Assembly (NCBI RefSeq): GCF_014356525.2
Contig: NC_052508.1
Span: 47,223,858 to 47,287,857 of the forward strand
Length of the DNA: 64,000 bases
Reading direction: 5' to 3'
Source of the DNA: Nilaparvata lugens
Lineage: Eukaryota; Arthropoda; Insecta; Hemiptera; Delphacidae
Below the pieces are notes generated by a model. That model saw only the letters and a list, made by a program, of their open reading frames with translations, did no database searches and had not been told where the DNA came from. How positions within the stretch are numbered: position 1 is the stretch's first letter; each line of letters begins with the position of its first letter. The position numbers and the translations under genes were made by a program. Below are positions 1-12,342 of the stretch, piece after piece.

Positions 1-1244
1 CACTCAGACAGAGATGTATTATGGAATTGGATTCTACTCCATAATGTTGTATCAGTAGTTTTTGGTTGAAATTTATAGCAGTTTGCGACGGAAAACAAAT
101 TCGAGCTTCAAGAAATAATAGTGAAGTAAAGAATCAAGAAAATCGAATCGTTTTCGTAGGGAATAAATAAATAATTATAGATTCTATTATTATATTTCAT
201 TTTTTGTACTTTTGAATTGTTGAGTGTTTGTATTGTTTGATCTAATTATTCTTTCAAGTACAGTGTGATTTTTGTTGAACTGTTCATGTGAATTACACCA
301 TGGTAGGGAAATTAATTCCAATTTGATATATTCAAGTATTAAAACTGTGTTATCTGGAAAGCATCTGATTGTTGATTGGAGAGTTAGTTATAAAATTTAG
401 ATGAACTTTATTTTAGTCATTCTATAGCAATTTAAGATTTTAAAATTTATGAAAGTGCAGTTTGAGAAGTGGATAATAACAGGGTGAACCAATGTATCTA
501 AAATACATTCTAGGTACCTTGAGGTGAACCATACGAACTGAGAACAGTTACAGACAGGTATAATTATACCATATACTGTACTGTAATTTTTCTTTAATTC
601 TATAAACATAATTTGCAATCTTATGAAACCTTTCCTCTACGATACATTCATTTTCGCGATAATAATCCAAACGCCATCAGAATGAATTCCTAAAAAACAA
701 CATCATCACAACATTGTGATTGTAGACACAGAGATGGATCATCTCTTTGTGTTCATTTCTCACTTGGCGTCATCTTAATTGCATCTTCACCGGTCTGATC
801 ATCTAGATTCTAGATAGCAGGGTGGGTGGGGTGGAAGAGAGGGGGTAGTTCTCGCTCAAAATATCTAATCACCGAAGTTAGCGGCTGCTTGAAAAGGTCA
901 TGCAAGGTTCAAGGCTCATTAACTTGAGTCAGATTCAGGCCCGATAACGTCTCTGCTCTGATGATGATTATCTTTACACGTATGACTACATTTTTGAAAA
1001 TAATAAAAATTGAACGCAAAGCTGTTTTGTTGTGCGATCCTTGACCCCGCAAAAGGGATGGAGAGAGGCAGAAAATGGAAAAATGAAAAGTTGAACTGCC
1101 TGCACAGCACAGCTGGATGAGGGAGGGACTTGGCCAACAAATAAGTCTCTGCTAAACCGAATGTAGTGAGTACTTTATTATTACACTGCATACTCGTACA
1201 ATGATGGATTACTGTTCAGATCAAGGTCAGGCTATGCAGTCAGA
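1..1244. other. AT-rich stretch without recognised gene
   Basis: I see no domain, repeat array or RNA gene here. Short open frames exist on both strands but none resembles a known protein, and their composition follows the AT-rich background. A short G-rich run lies near 821-847. The stretch ends at the start of the pyrimidine tract. Confidence 0.5.
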
Positions 1245-2430
1245 TCCGCCTCTCCTCCGCTCCATCACAGCGCTCTCTTCTTCTATATCTCACTCTATCC
1301 TTCTTATTCTGTTATTCATCATTTTTTATCTTCTCATCCAACTTTTTATTATTTTATTTTCTCTTATATCTATCTCCTCCTTTCTTACCCGGTCATTCTT
1401 GAATCCTACTAGATTTCTTTTCATTCTCGATAAACTTTCTTTTCTTATAATTCATCTCGATTTTGCTTTCATTACTCAAATGCTACTTCTAATACTACTT
1501 CTTTTTTCTCCACCTTCTTTTTCCCACATTTTTACTCCTTCTTTTTATTTGCCTTTTTCTCTTCATATTTTCCTTCTATTTTCCTTCTTGCCTCCTCTCA
1601 TCACCTTTCTCATTCCTATGTTATTTCATCTTCTTTTTCTACTTTTTTCACCTTTTCTCCTTTTCTTCCTTTTGGTTCTTCTTCGACTTCTCCTAATTTC
1701 CCAATCCCAATCTTCTTCACCGTCATCCTTGGATACACTACCTCCTGATTGAGTTTCCATTACTTTCCAGGAACCACTACTTCTTCTCTTTCATCTCCTC
1801 CCCCTTATCTTCTTCTCTTCCCTTTCCTTCTTCTTCTTATCAACAAGTTTCCTTATTCTATTTTCCAACAATATTTCCTCTTTTGAGATATCTCATTTCT
1901 CTCTTTGTCCTGCTCGTTTCTCTCCTCTCGTTTTTCCTCCCTCGCTCCTTTTTCCTCCTCCTCTCCCGCCACCTCCTCCTCTTTCTCTCCCTTCTCGTCC
2001 TTCTCCTACTACTCTTCCCTCTCCTTCTTCTCCTTCTCTTTCTCATCTTACTCCTTTTCTACTCTTCTATTTTTTCCACTTCAGCACCTCCTCCTCCACC
2101 TCCTTCTTTCATTTATTCTCCTTCTCTTCATTCTCCCACTACTTTTCCTTCTCAATCTGTTTCCTTCTTCTCCTTCTGTTTCCTTCTTCTATTTCTGTTT
2201 CCTTCTTCTTCTTCTTCTTTTTCTTCTTCTTTTTCTCCTCTTACTTTTTCTTTACTCTTCTATTTTCCCTCTTTCTCCACCACCTCTTGACCTCTTCATT
2301 CTCCTCCTCCTCCCCCTCCTAGCCTCCTCAACAACATTCTCGTAGACCTCCTCATCCTGATTCCCTTATTCTTCTCCTCCTCCTCATCCTCATTCCTCAT
2401 TCTCCTACTCATCGTCTTCCCAAGCAACGA
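1245..2430 (+). repeat. Long polypyrimidine (C/T) tract
   Basis: For about 1.2 kb the plus strand is overwhelmingly C and T, as irregular mixtures of CTT, CTTCT, TTTCTCC and CCTCCT with short interruptions. Several frames stay open across it and would give Leu/Phe/Ser-rich peptides on plus and Arg/Lys-rich peptides on minus; these follow from composition and are not genes. Such homopurine-homopyrimidine DNA can adopt triplex structures where it is mirror-symmetric. The tract is degenerate, so it is not a young microsatellite. Confidence 0.85.
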
Positions 2431-3375
2431 TAGATCATTACATCATCTGGGATTGAAGACTCCTTCCCCCCACTTCACCACACGTTCACCCTCTAGAATC
2501 ATCCATACTGACTATTATCGAGGCTACATCATCAAGTCTGGCTCGGTCTCGGTCCGACGTCTGCGTCTTCCGTCTGCCCTGCCGTCTGCCCTGCCGTCTG
2601 CACACTTTTCCCACTTTTTATCGAGTGCCGACTTACTGCAGGCGAGCTCAACTTGCAAAACTTCAGCCAGCAAGATAATGATGATCATACAAAACTACCT
2701 GCACAATCAATCAGCTCGTTCGAATGCATGCATTTCGTGTACAACTCGTTTTGCTGCACGTTATTAGTAGGCTTCGGCATGTATATAGTTTATAGTACTT
2801 GCATATATAGTATGGGTAACGCCCATCTGCAAATCCAGCCCACACCATTCACCTACGCTGCTCAATTTTGAACACTAAATAATTACACATACATGAGAAA
2901 CAACCAGTTGCAGATATTTATAATATTCAACTCAACAAAGCACTGCTGTACTGTTTTCAAAAGTTACAGAGGCATCCAACTTGAATTGAATCGATAAGGC
3001 TACATTGTATCAGAGAAAACTCCTATAATTAACTCCTATAATTAATAGCAGAGAAAACTGCTATTATTAATTCTGTGGTTGTATGTAACTAATATGTGTA
3101 GATTTTTATAATATGGGTTCACTTGTGAAATATCTAAATTCACTATGCTAAATAACTATTGAGGCTTTATTAATTCAACATAACACAAACTAACAGAGCT
3201 CCGATTCCTATTTGGATTAATTTGATTATAATTATTTGAATAATATCTGCACTGATTTCTCCAATTTCAATCAAGTATGAACCCAATGATCTTCTGCTTT
3301 CTCAACCCATTTCAGTAGTAGGAAGATAAAGATTAGAGATTTAATTAAATATAAATCATCGCCTTCATTGTCCTC
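2431..3375. other. Intergenic DNA with small local repeats
   Basis: No gene is recognised. Two small repeats are visible: about three units of a 12-bp motif (GTCTGCCCTGCC) at about 2569-2602, and a short duplicated AGAGAAAACT/CTATAATTA block near 3014-3065. A predicted 104-residue frame over the 12-bp repeat has no recognisable domain. Confidence 0.45.
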
Positions 3376-3417
3376 TATTATTATTATTATTATTATTATA
3401 TTATTATTATTATTATT
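3376..3417. repeat. (ATT)n microsatellite
   Basis: About 13 ATT units with a single interruption directly precede the dispersed repeat starting near 3418. The same arrangement, a T/A-rich run leading into ACTAGCAGG-like sequence, recurs before the other copies of that repeat. Confidence 0.85.
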
Positions 3418-3622
3418 TACTAGCAGGTGCACCGTGCTCCGCAATGGTCTATTTGAAAACTTGACCAACTGAAATCTTGAAAAATTAATATAGGCCTACA
3501 ACCATCCTCAGTGTATCAATAATCTATTTGCAAACTTTCAAGTTAATCAGTACAGTCCGTCATTCCTGATTCTCTAACCCCGTACCAGTTCTTTCCCTTA
3601 TTATATTATAGATTATGTTTTA
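3418..3622 (+). repeat. Dispersed repeat T1, copy 1 (LINE-tail-like)
   Basis: The block begins near ACTAGCAGGTGCACCGTGCT and ends near TATTATATTATAGATT. It shares phrases with 8808-9080 and 40144-40402, including the GTGCTCCGCAA/GTGCTTCGCAA start, ACCATCCT, AATCTAT, TTCAAGTTAATCAGT and the terminal ATTATAGAT. Three copies in one window, always plus strand and with the same ends, indicate a mobile family. The ATTATAGAT end resembles RTE-type LINE or SINE tails; that assignment is inference. Confidence 0.6.
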
Positions 3623-4130
3623 TTATTGGCCTCTATTTATCCGCCTTCAGTTAGATTTCGAATTAATGGAAAGTGTCACTGTAGGTACAAGACACTTTAG
3701 TACTAATTATTTAATTCAAGAAGAATTGGATTATATTACGTGCGAATGGATACGCTAACTTAGTATTGAGGTTGCAGAGAGGTATGAATATTAATTTTTC
3801 AAAGGAAGAGTGTCCTATTCAGTTATTTTTAGTGTAATTCAGTCTAATTGCGTCCTATTCAGTCGTTATTTCATCACATTGCGTCTTCTACGATATAGTT
3901 GTCATCTTTTGCTTTTCAGATTTGCTATTGATATATTGAGAAGAGGATTCTGAAGGCTGAGATGGTCTGGTTTTCAACGTATCAGACTATCAGGTTCAAT
4001 CAAAATTGTTGTAGAGCAGACCTGTGAACAGAGCAAATTCAGATATACATTATTGGAAATTCTGATAACTTAATACTATACTGAATTTTCCACACAAAAT
4101 AATTACAAACTACATAGACGAATAATAATT
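3623..4130. other. Unrecognised AT-rich DNA
   Basis: I see nothing that can be named. The fragment TCCTATTCAGT(C/T) is repeated near 3811 and 3851, suggesting a small local duplication. Confidence 0.4.
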
Positions 4131-4162
4131 TCTCTGGATGTTGGACGACACATCCAGAGGAG
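4131..4162. other. Perfect 10-bp-stem hairpin
   Basis: CTCTGGATGT and ACATCCAGAG form an inverted repeat around an 8-base loop. On the minus strand it lies about 270 bp downstream of the LINE reading frame at 4428-4691, so it may belong to that element's 3' untranslated region. Confidence 0.5.
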
Positions 4163-4427
4163 TTTATTCATAAGTTCAAGAACATTTTTTCATACATTTT
4201 CAATAATATAACAATATTCAAGGTTTTCACAATGATACCTCACTATATAATATATGTGTCGAGGATATCATCAAATTAATACGAATTTATGCTACAACAG
4301 ATAATACAACAATTCAAAAAAATCTAAAACTATATCTAGTTCCCTAAGCATCACCTAGCACAATGATACTAAACCGAGGTACTATTTTTTACCTATAAAT
4401 TACCGTATTAAAGAATACTACTTGAAT

Positions 4428-4691
4428 CTAAATCCTACTTACTATTATTTCCTCACTACTTTGTATCCCAATACTGAATAACCAATGTCTAATTTTTCTT
4501 TTAAAGCTATTGAAATTTTCCTCTCCTTTGATTTCTAATGGTATTCTATTAGATATTGTAGGCCCTAAATATCCTAGTGATCTTTGCCCAAATGCTGTAT
4601 TCATTCTTGGTACTTCTTGGTTGTAACGTTCTCTTATTCTAGTATCATGTCTCTGATTTATGATATGGTTCCTATTTTGATGTTTTCTCAT
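4428..4691 (-). pseudogene. LINE reverse transcriptase, C-terminal fragment
   Basis: The 87-residue minus-strand frame matches the conserved end of jockey/CR1-like non-LTR reverse transcriptases. A TR-rich lead-in is followed by SLGYLGPTISNRIPLEI and then a basic FKRKIRHWLF stretch, corresponding to the family pattern S-x-x-Y-x-G-P-x-x-W/S-N-x-I-P followed by F-K-x-x-L/I. The catalytic palm, endonuclease and any ORF1 are absent, so this is a 5'-truncated copy, as is usual for LINEs. Upstream on the minus strand a few codons of RT-like sequence appear before stops. The enclosing element cannot be assigned to a family from this short piece. Confidence 0.75.
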
Positions 4692-5613
4692 ACACCCTTA
4701 TAACAACAATATATACAATTGCCTAACGCTGAGTACCATTCTTTCTATAAATAAATCTACAGTTGGAAACCGGATTTCCCTGTTTCCCATTATTTTCGAA
4801 ATGCGTTTTTGAGTTTTAAATAATGGATCTATAAAACTGAAGTTGGCTGCACCCCAAACTAACAAAATAAGCGTTTGTACGGTCTAGATTTTGGGAGCTT
4901 TTGACGTCACTGAATTATTTGTTCACATTTTATGTTTTTCAGATTTACCAATAGAAGTTTAAAAGCTTGGTTGGTTGAGGTGACGTCATTTAGATTTTTA
5001 GCTACTGTGCATGTCACCAACCGTGCGCCCGGGACGACATACTGTCACTGCATTCCAAACACATGAGAAGAGCACACAAAATAAGTGACATGAATCGTGG
5101 AAAACACCGATTCAAAATATTCCAAGTTTTCAATGCGACAAATAATATCATACCATATCACTTGAGTTGCTCAGTTCACCCATTTCAAGCCCTGATGCAG
5201 TACGTCATTTTCAGTGCAATCAGCCAATTTCTTTGGAGCTGCGTGAGTTGTGAGTAAAAAGGATTCACCGTAAGATTCAGTTAATTGGAATTACTTTGTT
5301 CTCAGCAGGATAATGTAGTGTGACCCGGGACCCGGGTGACAATATTGCGTGCACAGCTGCTCAGATCTACAACACTAATTTCATTTGACAACATTGTGAC
5401 CACCGTTGCAATTTTGTGGTGTGACAAAACTACTTTGAAGCCTTCCAAGACGGAAGTGGAGAATAGATGAAGAAACGGAAAAAGGTCATAATAATTTCTG
5501 TGGGAAGCATCCAGACAGACAACTAGGATAGGATGACGCAGTTGGTTGACTGGGAGAGTCTGTTGATGTTCCTCGAGTTGACTACGACGATCGTTATACG
5601 GGCTCCAGGACAT
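4692..5613. other. Non-coding DNA with two CRE palindromes
   Basis: No gene is recognised. Two perfect TGACGTCA octamers (cyclic-AMP response element type) lie at 4902-4909 and 4981-4988, 79 bp apart, in a segment that also has a GC-rich patch near 5028-5040. A short palindrome ACCCGGGACCCGGGT lies near 5323-5337. Whether this is a promoter cannot be told; no coding exon follows that I recognise. Confidence 0.35.
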
Positions 5614-5652
5614 GATGGTGGGGGGGTTGAATGGGCCAGGGGGGGAGGGGGC
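5614..5652 (+). other. G-run cluster, possible G-quadruplex
   Basis: Four or more G runs (a run of 7, then 3, then 7, then 5) are separated by loops of 6, 3 and 1 bases within about 36 bp. This satisfies the usual G-quadruplex pattern. It stands out in an AT-rich window. Confidence 0.6.
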
Positions 5653-8600
5653 AATGATTGTCCTGGCCACTTACCTTTCATTCTCCATCTCCAACCTTCG
5701 CCAGTCGGTCTCGCTTGCTCGCTCGCCTGCCACCGCTACAATGGGTTTAAAGGGTACTGGGGAGGCAATGTCTAGACGCTACGTCATGCCTCTACGTCAT
5801 TCACCTTGCACTCCTCCTACTTTACCAATCCTCCTCTTTGTCATTCTCTTCTCCATGGGTCGGCACCGTCTGTCAATTTTCATCTACGTCCCCTCCGTGT
5901 AACTAACAACTATCCACAACAGTTTCACCTCTGTCAGACCCCTGCGTCCGGTCCAATGCCCCTTCCATGCCCCCACCCCTCCTTCTATGTATTGCTCTAC
6001 TTTATTCTCTTTTCAAGCTTTTTTGTAAAGGTGAGACCATCTCATTTAGACCAGAACATCCACGAAATATGTATATATTCAGTATATATATTCAATATAT
6101 ATCCTATTAGCATGTACACTAGACATCATAGTACACTCTTGGTTTATAACACTCTTGTATCGTGTAAATCTGGGGAAAATGAAACACGGTACAACATAGT
6201 GCAACCCCATTATTCGATAATATGAAGGCATACAGTAAACGCTACACATAGAAAAATCCGCTAGAGGTCACGCGCATCTTTCCACTAAATGCTAGGCGTT
6301 TCTGGCGTCATTCCACATCCAATTATCTGTTTCACAGTAAAATAATTGCAATATATTTCCAAGCAGGTGTTTGAAACCTCGGTTAAATGGCGTGACATCA
6401 TTTAGCTATTATGCTACTGATCATACACTGATTTTGTGACCCCTATCGTCTACTTATCCATAACGTGTTACATAATAGTCCACTTTGTATTAGTTTATAG
6501 AAAGAGTGCTAAAAAATGCTCACAAACCGTTTTCGATCTCTCGCTTGACATTCAAGCTGTGAAAAGAGAGATTTATACAGGATTGTTGATCAATGCTGAA
6601 GGCTACCATATTAAACAGGATAGACATTTCATCTACATTGGACTCAAATGTGTGATGCATTCTATGAAGCACCCGGTACTCAGCAGATGATTAATCATAT
6701 TCAATTGATTCATGTATTCAGTCAAAAATGAAGTTCTGATTCAGTCAATTCATGAATATCAACACTAATATGTAATAAAATATATGATATAATTTTATTG
6801 TAAATAATAATGAACTGATATCCATTTGTGTAATTAATAAATACGACAGAATGTGATGTACAGGTATTAAGAGTGTATTTATTGTTCATTTTTTGGAGAT
6901 ACTTGGAAGGGAAATCGAGTCAAATCAGATTAAGCTTTATTGTTCACATCAGCAAAAAAGAACAAAACACCATACGAACCAAAATACAACAAAATCCCAT
7001 GTTAATGAGTGTGCAATCTGGAAAATGGACTCTCCTCAACCGTTGGCCAATCTACTGAGTAGCTTATACGATTTCATAAATTCTTCAATAAAATCCTGGA
7101 AATGAATCATACGAGATTAATAGGCATGCATCACCAGTTGCAGGAAGCTTTGGCATTCGTCACATTTTACAGTTTCCGCCATGAGTTCGTTTCTCGCTGG
7201 CTGTTTACGAAAATTATTCCGATACAGGAAAACTATCGGGAAAACGTTCAGGTTTACGTTCCGAAATACGTGCATAATCTCCTGCAACTGTTACACAATT
7301 TAAACAATCCTTCACGTTCCATGAAATAGAGGGAGAAATGAAAGAGATAGAGTAAGAAAATGAGAGAATATGTGAGTATGGATAATGGAATGTGAGAGGG
7401 AGATGCTTGCAACAACGACAAAGTTTTTATAGCTTTCAACATTTCAACACACAGCACATGTTTGACTATAAAAACAAATTGATCGCATCTGGTCCAGAGC
7501 TAGACGTAGTTTGCGCAAATAAATTCTATATTCCATTGTCTCCACAAAATACATCCAACAAGTATTTTCCATGCACCATATGCCAGGTGAAATTTATTCT
7601 AGTCGCGAATTCCGAATCCACTTCAATCAATATTTATTTTACTGTCGACGAATTGAACCGTTCCAATGGAGGCAAAAATATCAGTTTGCAAATTTGTGGG
7701 TATGGTACATCACTTTATAGCTTTTGAGGAAAACGTTTAGAAGGTATTTGGTTGAGCAAACAGTATCATTTGGAAAAAGCTGCAAATCGGAAAATCAAAC
7801 AGAAACCCGTGGATTGAACCGTCTCATGAAACAATTTTTCAATTTGTGTGCACAAGTTTATGTGCACAGCGATACTCAGTCTATTTGAAAGAATGTAACA
7901 AAAACGACGTTCATTGACTCTGCAACATTTTTTTCAATTGTATCATATTGTCAAATCAAGAACTGATTTGTAAAACTAAATCTAGAGGAGCGTACGGACT
8001 TATGCGCCTCGAACACACCCATTCCACTTTTCATCAGCTGATGCCTAGCTTAGTATATCTGTATCTTTTACTGTTTCTGTACAAATACACATACAATATG
8101 CTATACCGCATCGTGGCGTATAAATCTGTAAGCACCTTGAAATGTTGGTGTTGAACTGTTAATTACATTCCACAAGACTTTCATAGGTTAGATGCAGGTG
8201 AGTATAGTTTATTGGTGACATAGTAAAGAGGAGACCGTGAGCTCTTTCATACTATATCAGATTCTTATTTACTTAAAAAGCAGTAAAAGTATGACAAACC
8301 AACATGATTGTGAATGCGAAATACTGTATAGTGAATGGAAATTACATAGAACTAAACTTACTCACTCCCAGGCTTATCCAAATTGATAATATGTTGGCTG
8401 CACCATCAAAAAGCCACCAGGAGGATCGATCTTCATCATTGATTGTCTCCTTCCATAGCTCCAAGCCTTTCCATGTCGGTCTCAACCTGTTGTCACCATC
8501 TCCTCAAAAATAGAGAATGCCAAGTCGATATTCATCAATAAGCTCAAGCACGAGTTCCACCTGAATAAACCTTTCTCGTGACTCACAGAGTAGTTGAGCC

Positions 8601-8807
8601 GCCCGCTCAAACAAATCTAATAGAACTTATTTGGAAAATTGTGAACAACAATAATTCTCAAGAGTTCATGTGAGGGACTATAATTAATATTGAAACGGAT
8701 GACGAATTCAATTCTGAAGCTGAAGGAGAACAACGATTTGAAAAATCAATAAGTACCGGTATACAATGCAAGAAAGTGAATGAAATAAGAAATCTATTAT
8801 TTTTATT
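5653..8807. other. 3.2 kb without a recognised gene
   Basis: Several open frames of 60-140 codons occur (for example 5806-6225, 6436-6690 and 7392-7727, plus). None shows a domain, signal peptide followed by a mature region, or motif I recognise, and none has neighbours that look like its exons. The 7392-7727 frame is the least compositionally biased, but I would not call it a gene. The stretch is mostly AT-rich, with a few CG-richer patches near 5700-5800. Confidence 0.4.
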
Positions 8808-9080
8808 TATGTAGTAGCAGGTAACCCGTGCTCCGCAAAGGTCTATTTTGAAACTAGACAAACTGTGGAATCACTTGACCGAGTAGAATCTTGAAGAGTT
8901 TGAAATAGTAAAACCATCCTCGGTTTGTTAAGAATCTATTTATGCAAAATTTCAAGTTAATCAGTCCAGTAGTTAAGAGGTGATGATGCATCAAACATAA
9001 TTCTCCTATCCCGTACGTGTATAAGTAATACTGGGTATTGGTATATGAGCCAGTTGTTTCCTTTATTGTAGTATAGATTA
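8808..9080 (+). repeat. Dispersed repeat T1, copy 2
   Basis: Begins with TAGTAGCAGGTAACCCGTGC and ends near TTTATTGTAGTATAGATTAG. It is the longest of the three T1 copies and keeps the GTCCAGTAGTTAAG, TGATGATGC, CATCAAACATAAT, CTATCCCGTACGTG and AGCCAGTTGTTTCCTTTAT segments, most of which recur at 40144-40402. No protein is encoded. Confidence 0.65.
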
Positions 9081-9290
9081 GTTCTTCAACTTGGTGCTAA
9101 CCTTATAAAGTGACAGAACTTGTTTAGAAACCTTCCTCAACTCAATGCCAACCTGACAACATTGGACTGTTTATTGATTATTCAGTTGCCAATTTTATCC
9201 ATCTATTTTGAGGAGGTAGTCTCTCCAGATTTTAGTTCTACATTAACATATATGGTATGTACATTTCAATTATAATATTTTGTTGAATTA
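9081..9290 (+). repeat. Dispersed repeat T2, copy 1
   Basis: This block matches 63325-63485 in order and orientation: CTTCAACTTGGTGC, AACTCAATGCCAACCTGACA, GAGGTAGTCTCTC, AGTTCTACATTAACATAT, GGTATG and CATTTCAATTATAAT. It follows directly on T1 copy 2, so the two may be parts of one larger element. No coding content is visible. Confidence 0.6.
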
Positions 9291-9475
9291 TACTATGTCC
9301 CGTGAATGAAATTTGAATATTTATTCTGAAAAATTGAAATTTGGGTTTTGAGGTGCACGAGATTGATATTTGTAGAATCCATGTTAAAAATTTGGAGATC
9401 AAAATCATTCCCGGTTTGACATGTTTTTATGCGAACGAACGAACACAACCCTACTCTCTCTTATTATATAGATTC
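9291..9475 (+). repeat. LINE-tail-like remnant ending in TTATTATATAGATT
   Basis: The segment ends with GCGAACGAACGAACAC followed by an AT-rich TTATTATATAGATT terminus. The T1 copies also end in ATTATAGAT. Endings like this are typical of RTE-type LINE 3' tails in insects; assignment is by general resemblance only. Confidence 0.4.
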
Positions 9476-10054
9476 TTACAATAAATGCATAATTCAAATG
9501 ATAGGGAGGAGAAAATAAGGCAAAATTGTGCTATCCCTCTCCCAAAATCAGTTAAGGTTACACCTGGACTTGCTATATTCCTAAGGTATATAAGAGGTCC
9601 TGGTTACACATAGTCCGAAATAGGTTGTCTTTTAGTTCTTCACTTCACAAAATTTTCACTTCCAAAATAATATGCAAGTTCCTCTATTTTTTCAACCTTT
9701 CAGATTAAAACAATGAAATACTTTGAGCCACTATAAATACTTTAATGCCAGAAAGTATTTTTGTATAGTATATTAGTGGAGACCTGCAGGGCTCAGCCAA
9801 TCTCCAGTTGACTACGCAACTCAGCCAATATGGTGACTACTTCGTATGGTGACTATGGGCAGTGCAATGATGCACGATGCACGGGTGCATGCGACGTGGA
9901 AATGCGTGACACACGTGCAACTCGCACCAACAGAACGTGCGTAGTTTGCAGAATAGATGCAGGCTGGCGCGTGTGGGACAAACATGCACATCTAGCATCC
10001 TGTTGCAGATGCACTACGCGTATTTGGCACCCAAATGCGTACACATAAGTCTTT
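9476..10054. other. Non-coding DNA with a CG-richer patch
   Basis: No gene is recognised. From about 9840 to 10045 the DNA is richer in G, C and CpG than its surroundings and stays open in plus and minus frames; the predicted plus peptide is Cys/Arg/Thr-rich without a known zinc-binding pattern. It lies just upstream of the pyrimidine array. A regulatory or exonic nature cannot be shown. Confidence 0.35.
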
Positions 10055-10360
10055 TCATTCTCTACTTCATCTTCTTCTCCTTCACCTTTTCCTTTTCCTT
10101 CTCCTTCTCTTTCTCCTTCCTCTCCTTCTCCTCTTTCTTCTCTTCCTTCACCTTCTTCTCCTTCTTCTCCTTCTTCACCTTCTTCTCCTTCTTCTCCTTC
10201 TTCTCCTTCTTCTCCTTCTTCTCCTTCTTCTCCTTCTTCTTCTCTTTCTCCTCCTTTTCCTCCTTCTACTTCTTCTTTTTCTTCTTTGGCTTCTTCCTCT
10301 TCTTCCTTCTTTCTTTTTCTTTTTCATCCAATTTTCTCTTTCTGTTCTCTCTCTATCATT
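10055..10360 (+). repeat. (CTTCTC)n-type pyrimidine array
   Basis: A second polypyrimidine block, more regular than the one at 1245, with many CTTCTC/CTTCTT hexamers in the centre (about 10150-10260) and degenerate edges. Frames through it give Phe/Ser/Leu runs on plus and Arg/Lys runs on minus and are not genes. Confidence 0.85.
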
Positions 10361-12049
10361 GATTATATTTTTCTTCAACTCACTCTTGTCAACATTTTCT
10401 ATGATTCCTTAGACATTCTTCTCCTACTTCTTGTTTACACCAATAATACTGATCAGTTTCTATTCTTTTCGTTACTACTTGACCATCTACTTTTCTTCAG
10501 TTCTGCATCTTTCCAATCCTTCAAGATCCACTCTTCTTTTTCTCTCATATTCGTTCTATTCTTACTTCTCTCTCAGCTCATCAATATTTTTTCCTCACGC
10601 TTTTTTCTATTGCTCTGAACATCCCAACAACCTTTTTTATCAGAAATTTTCCTTTCATCTTCTGATCTATTTGCCTGATATGTAGAGTTGATAATACTAG
10701 AACCATCGTCTATTTTCAGATCAAGGATCGAACTCTCTTCTCTTAGCTTCTATCTCTTCAACACCCATCAGTGATCCTTCTTTCTGTTAATATTCTTTTT
10801 CCCCGTCTTTGACCTTCATTAACTGACTTTCATGGCCCCTCTTCAAAGACTCCTACTACTTCTCTATCTGTTCTACTTTTAATTAAAATTATTTTATTTT
10901 TCTCTCTGATACTCATGATTGAGTGTTAGAGTGGACATTACTGTCCAATCTTCGCCACAGTCATTCTATTCTATTAATATTGTTCGAAGCGCTGATTTGT
11001 CATCCATAACCTTAGCTTAGTCTATCACCTGACTGTCCAATTATGATGCTGCTAATGTAGACCGACCACACGGGTTCACAGACCTCCCTGCCTCGATTCA
11101 GTATGCAACCTGCAGCACACGACAGCCTGCCCAGGTAGAGCCTCGATTAGCAATCCGCTCACTAATCATTGTAATGCCACTTCGGAATGTGTCTGCAGCT
11201 GCATGCATCGGTCATGCCAATGAACGTCCAACGCACATGCTGTGAATCGGCGACGAATGCTATCCACCAAAAGGTGCCAAACTCTCTAATCTTATGACTT
11301 GTACACAGCGATTAAAGTGAAACCACCTCGATGAGACGAATTTCATCAAAACCCTCTTCAATACTCAATAGCACTCACTCCAGATCTCTTTATTACACAA
11401 ATCTTTAGAGGTCGGAGACAAGGTTCATGAAATATCTGTATGGTCAACATGTACAGTATACATTATAAATGGAACATTATTATTCTTGAACCTTTAGTTT
11501 TTAATATATTTTTCCTACAGATACCTTGAAAAGTGACCATTACTGCACTGATTACAGAACGCAAAGAATCACTTTTCCGCTCTAGTGCGCAAAGTATTAC
11601 TTTGCGTACTCCAGATTTGCAGCATGACAACGCAAAATAGTTAGTAGGTTATATGGAGCACCAGTGCAGGAAAATTAGAATTAAGTTGGTAACACTGACT
11701 GTGGTATAGTGAAGTCCATGTTATAATGGTAGTGAAGAACAGCGTTGCCCATTTATTATATGCCTTGATTAATTATATTTCTACATTGTCAAAAACAGAT
11801 TTGGCTTCGTTGTGGAGCTAGAAAAGGATAGTACTACCTACTTTGTCGAACGATAGACAAAGATAGCAACATAAAAGTTTATCAAATACTGTCATTATAA
11901 CGTGCACCTCACTATAGTCATTTCAATGCTTACATAAGATAAACCCCTTTCAGGCCGTCAGATAAATTTTCAATTGGATTACTAATCATTATAATTTAAT
12001 TATTATTATTCAATTTTAAATAAATTAAGGTTTTTATTTATAAAATTAC
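10361..12049. other. 1.7 kb without a recognised gene
   Basis: Pyrimidine-rich sequence fades out to about 10900. A 23-bp-scale phrase around GAGTGGACATTACTGTCCAA at 10930-10960 recurs at 60664-60695. A small palindrome built on GCGCAAAGTA/TACTTTGCG lies near 11588-11610. No protein-coding gene is recognised. Confidence 0.4.
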
Positions 12050-12342
12050 ACAGAAAAACATTTGATGGATTTCAGGGAATTTTACCCATAATAACCCACT
12101 TTTCATATCCAATGGTAACTGTAGGAAAAATTTAATGTGAAATACGTGCGCAAAGTTCGTTGGCTGCACTCAAGAAACCATTATTCCGCACTCGCCTACG
12201 GCTCGTGCGTAAACGTTTCTTTCTGTGCAGCAAACTGTCACTTTGCTCACTAGTTGCACAAATAACTATTTCGCCCCACTTGGATGTGATGAGCTGGTTT
12301 TCGTGCGTCATATGGAGGCCGAAAGTGATTGTTTTCTGACCA

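Noticed and set aside
1201..2345. Hydrophobic 135-183 residue frames in the pyrimidine tract, possible membrane proteins
   Set aside because: C/T-only DNA codes for Leu, Phe, Ser and Pro automatically and rarely contains stops.
7392..7727. Host gene of 111 codons
   Set aside because: No recognisable domain, no neighbouring exons and no codon bias that separates it from background.
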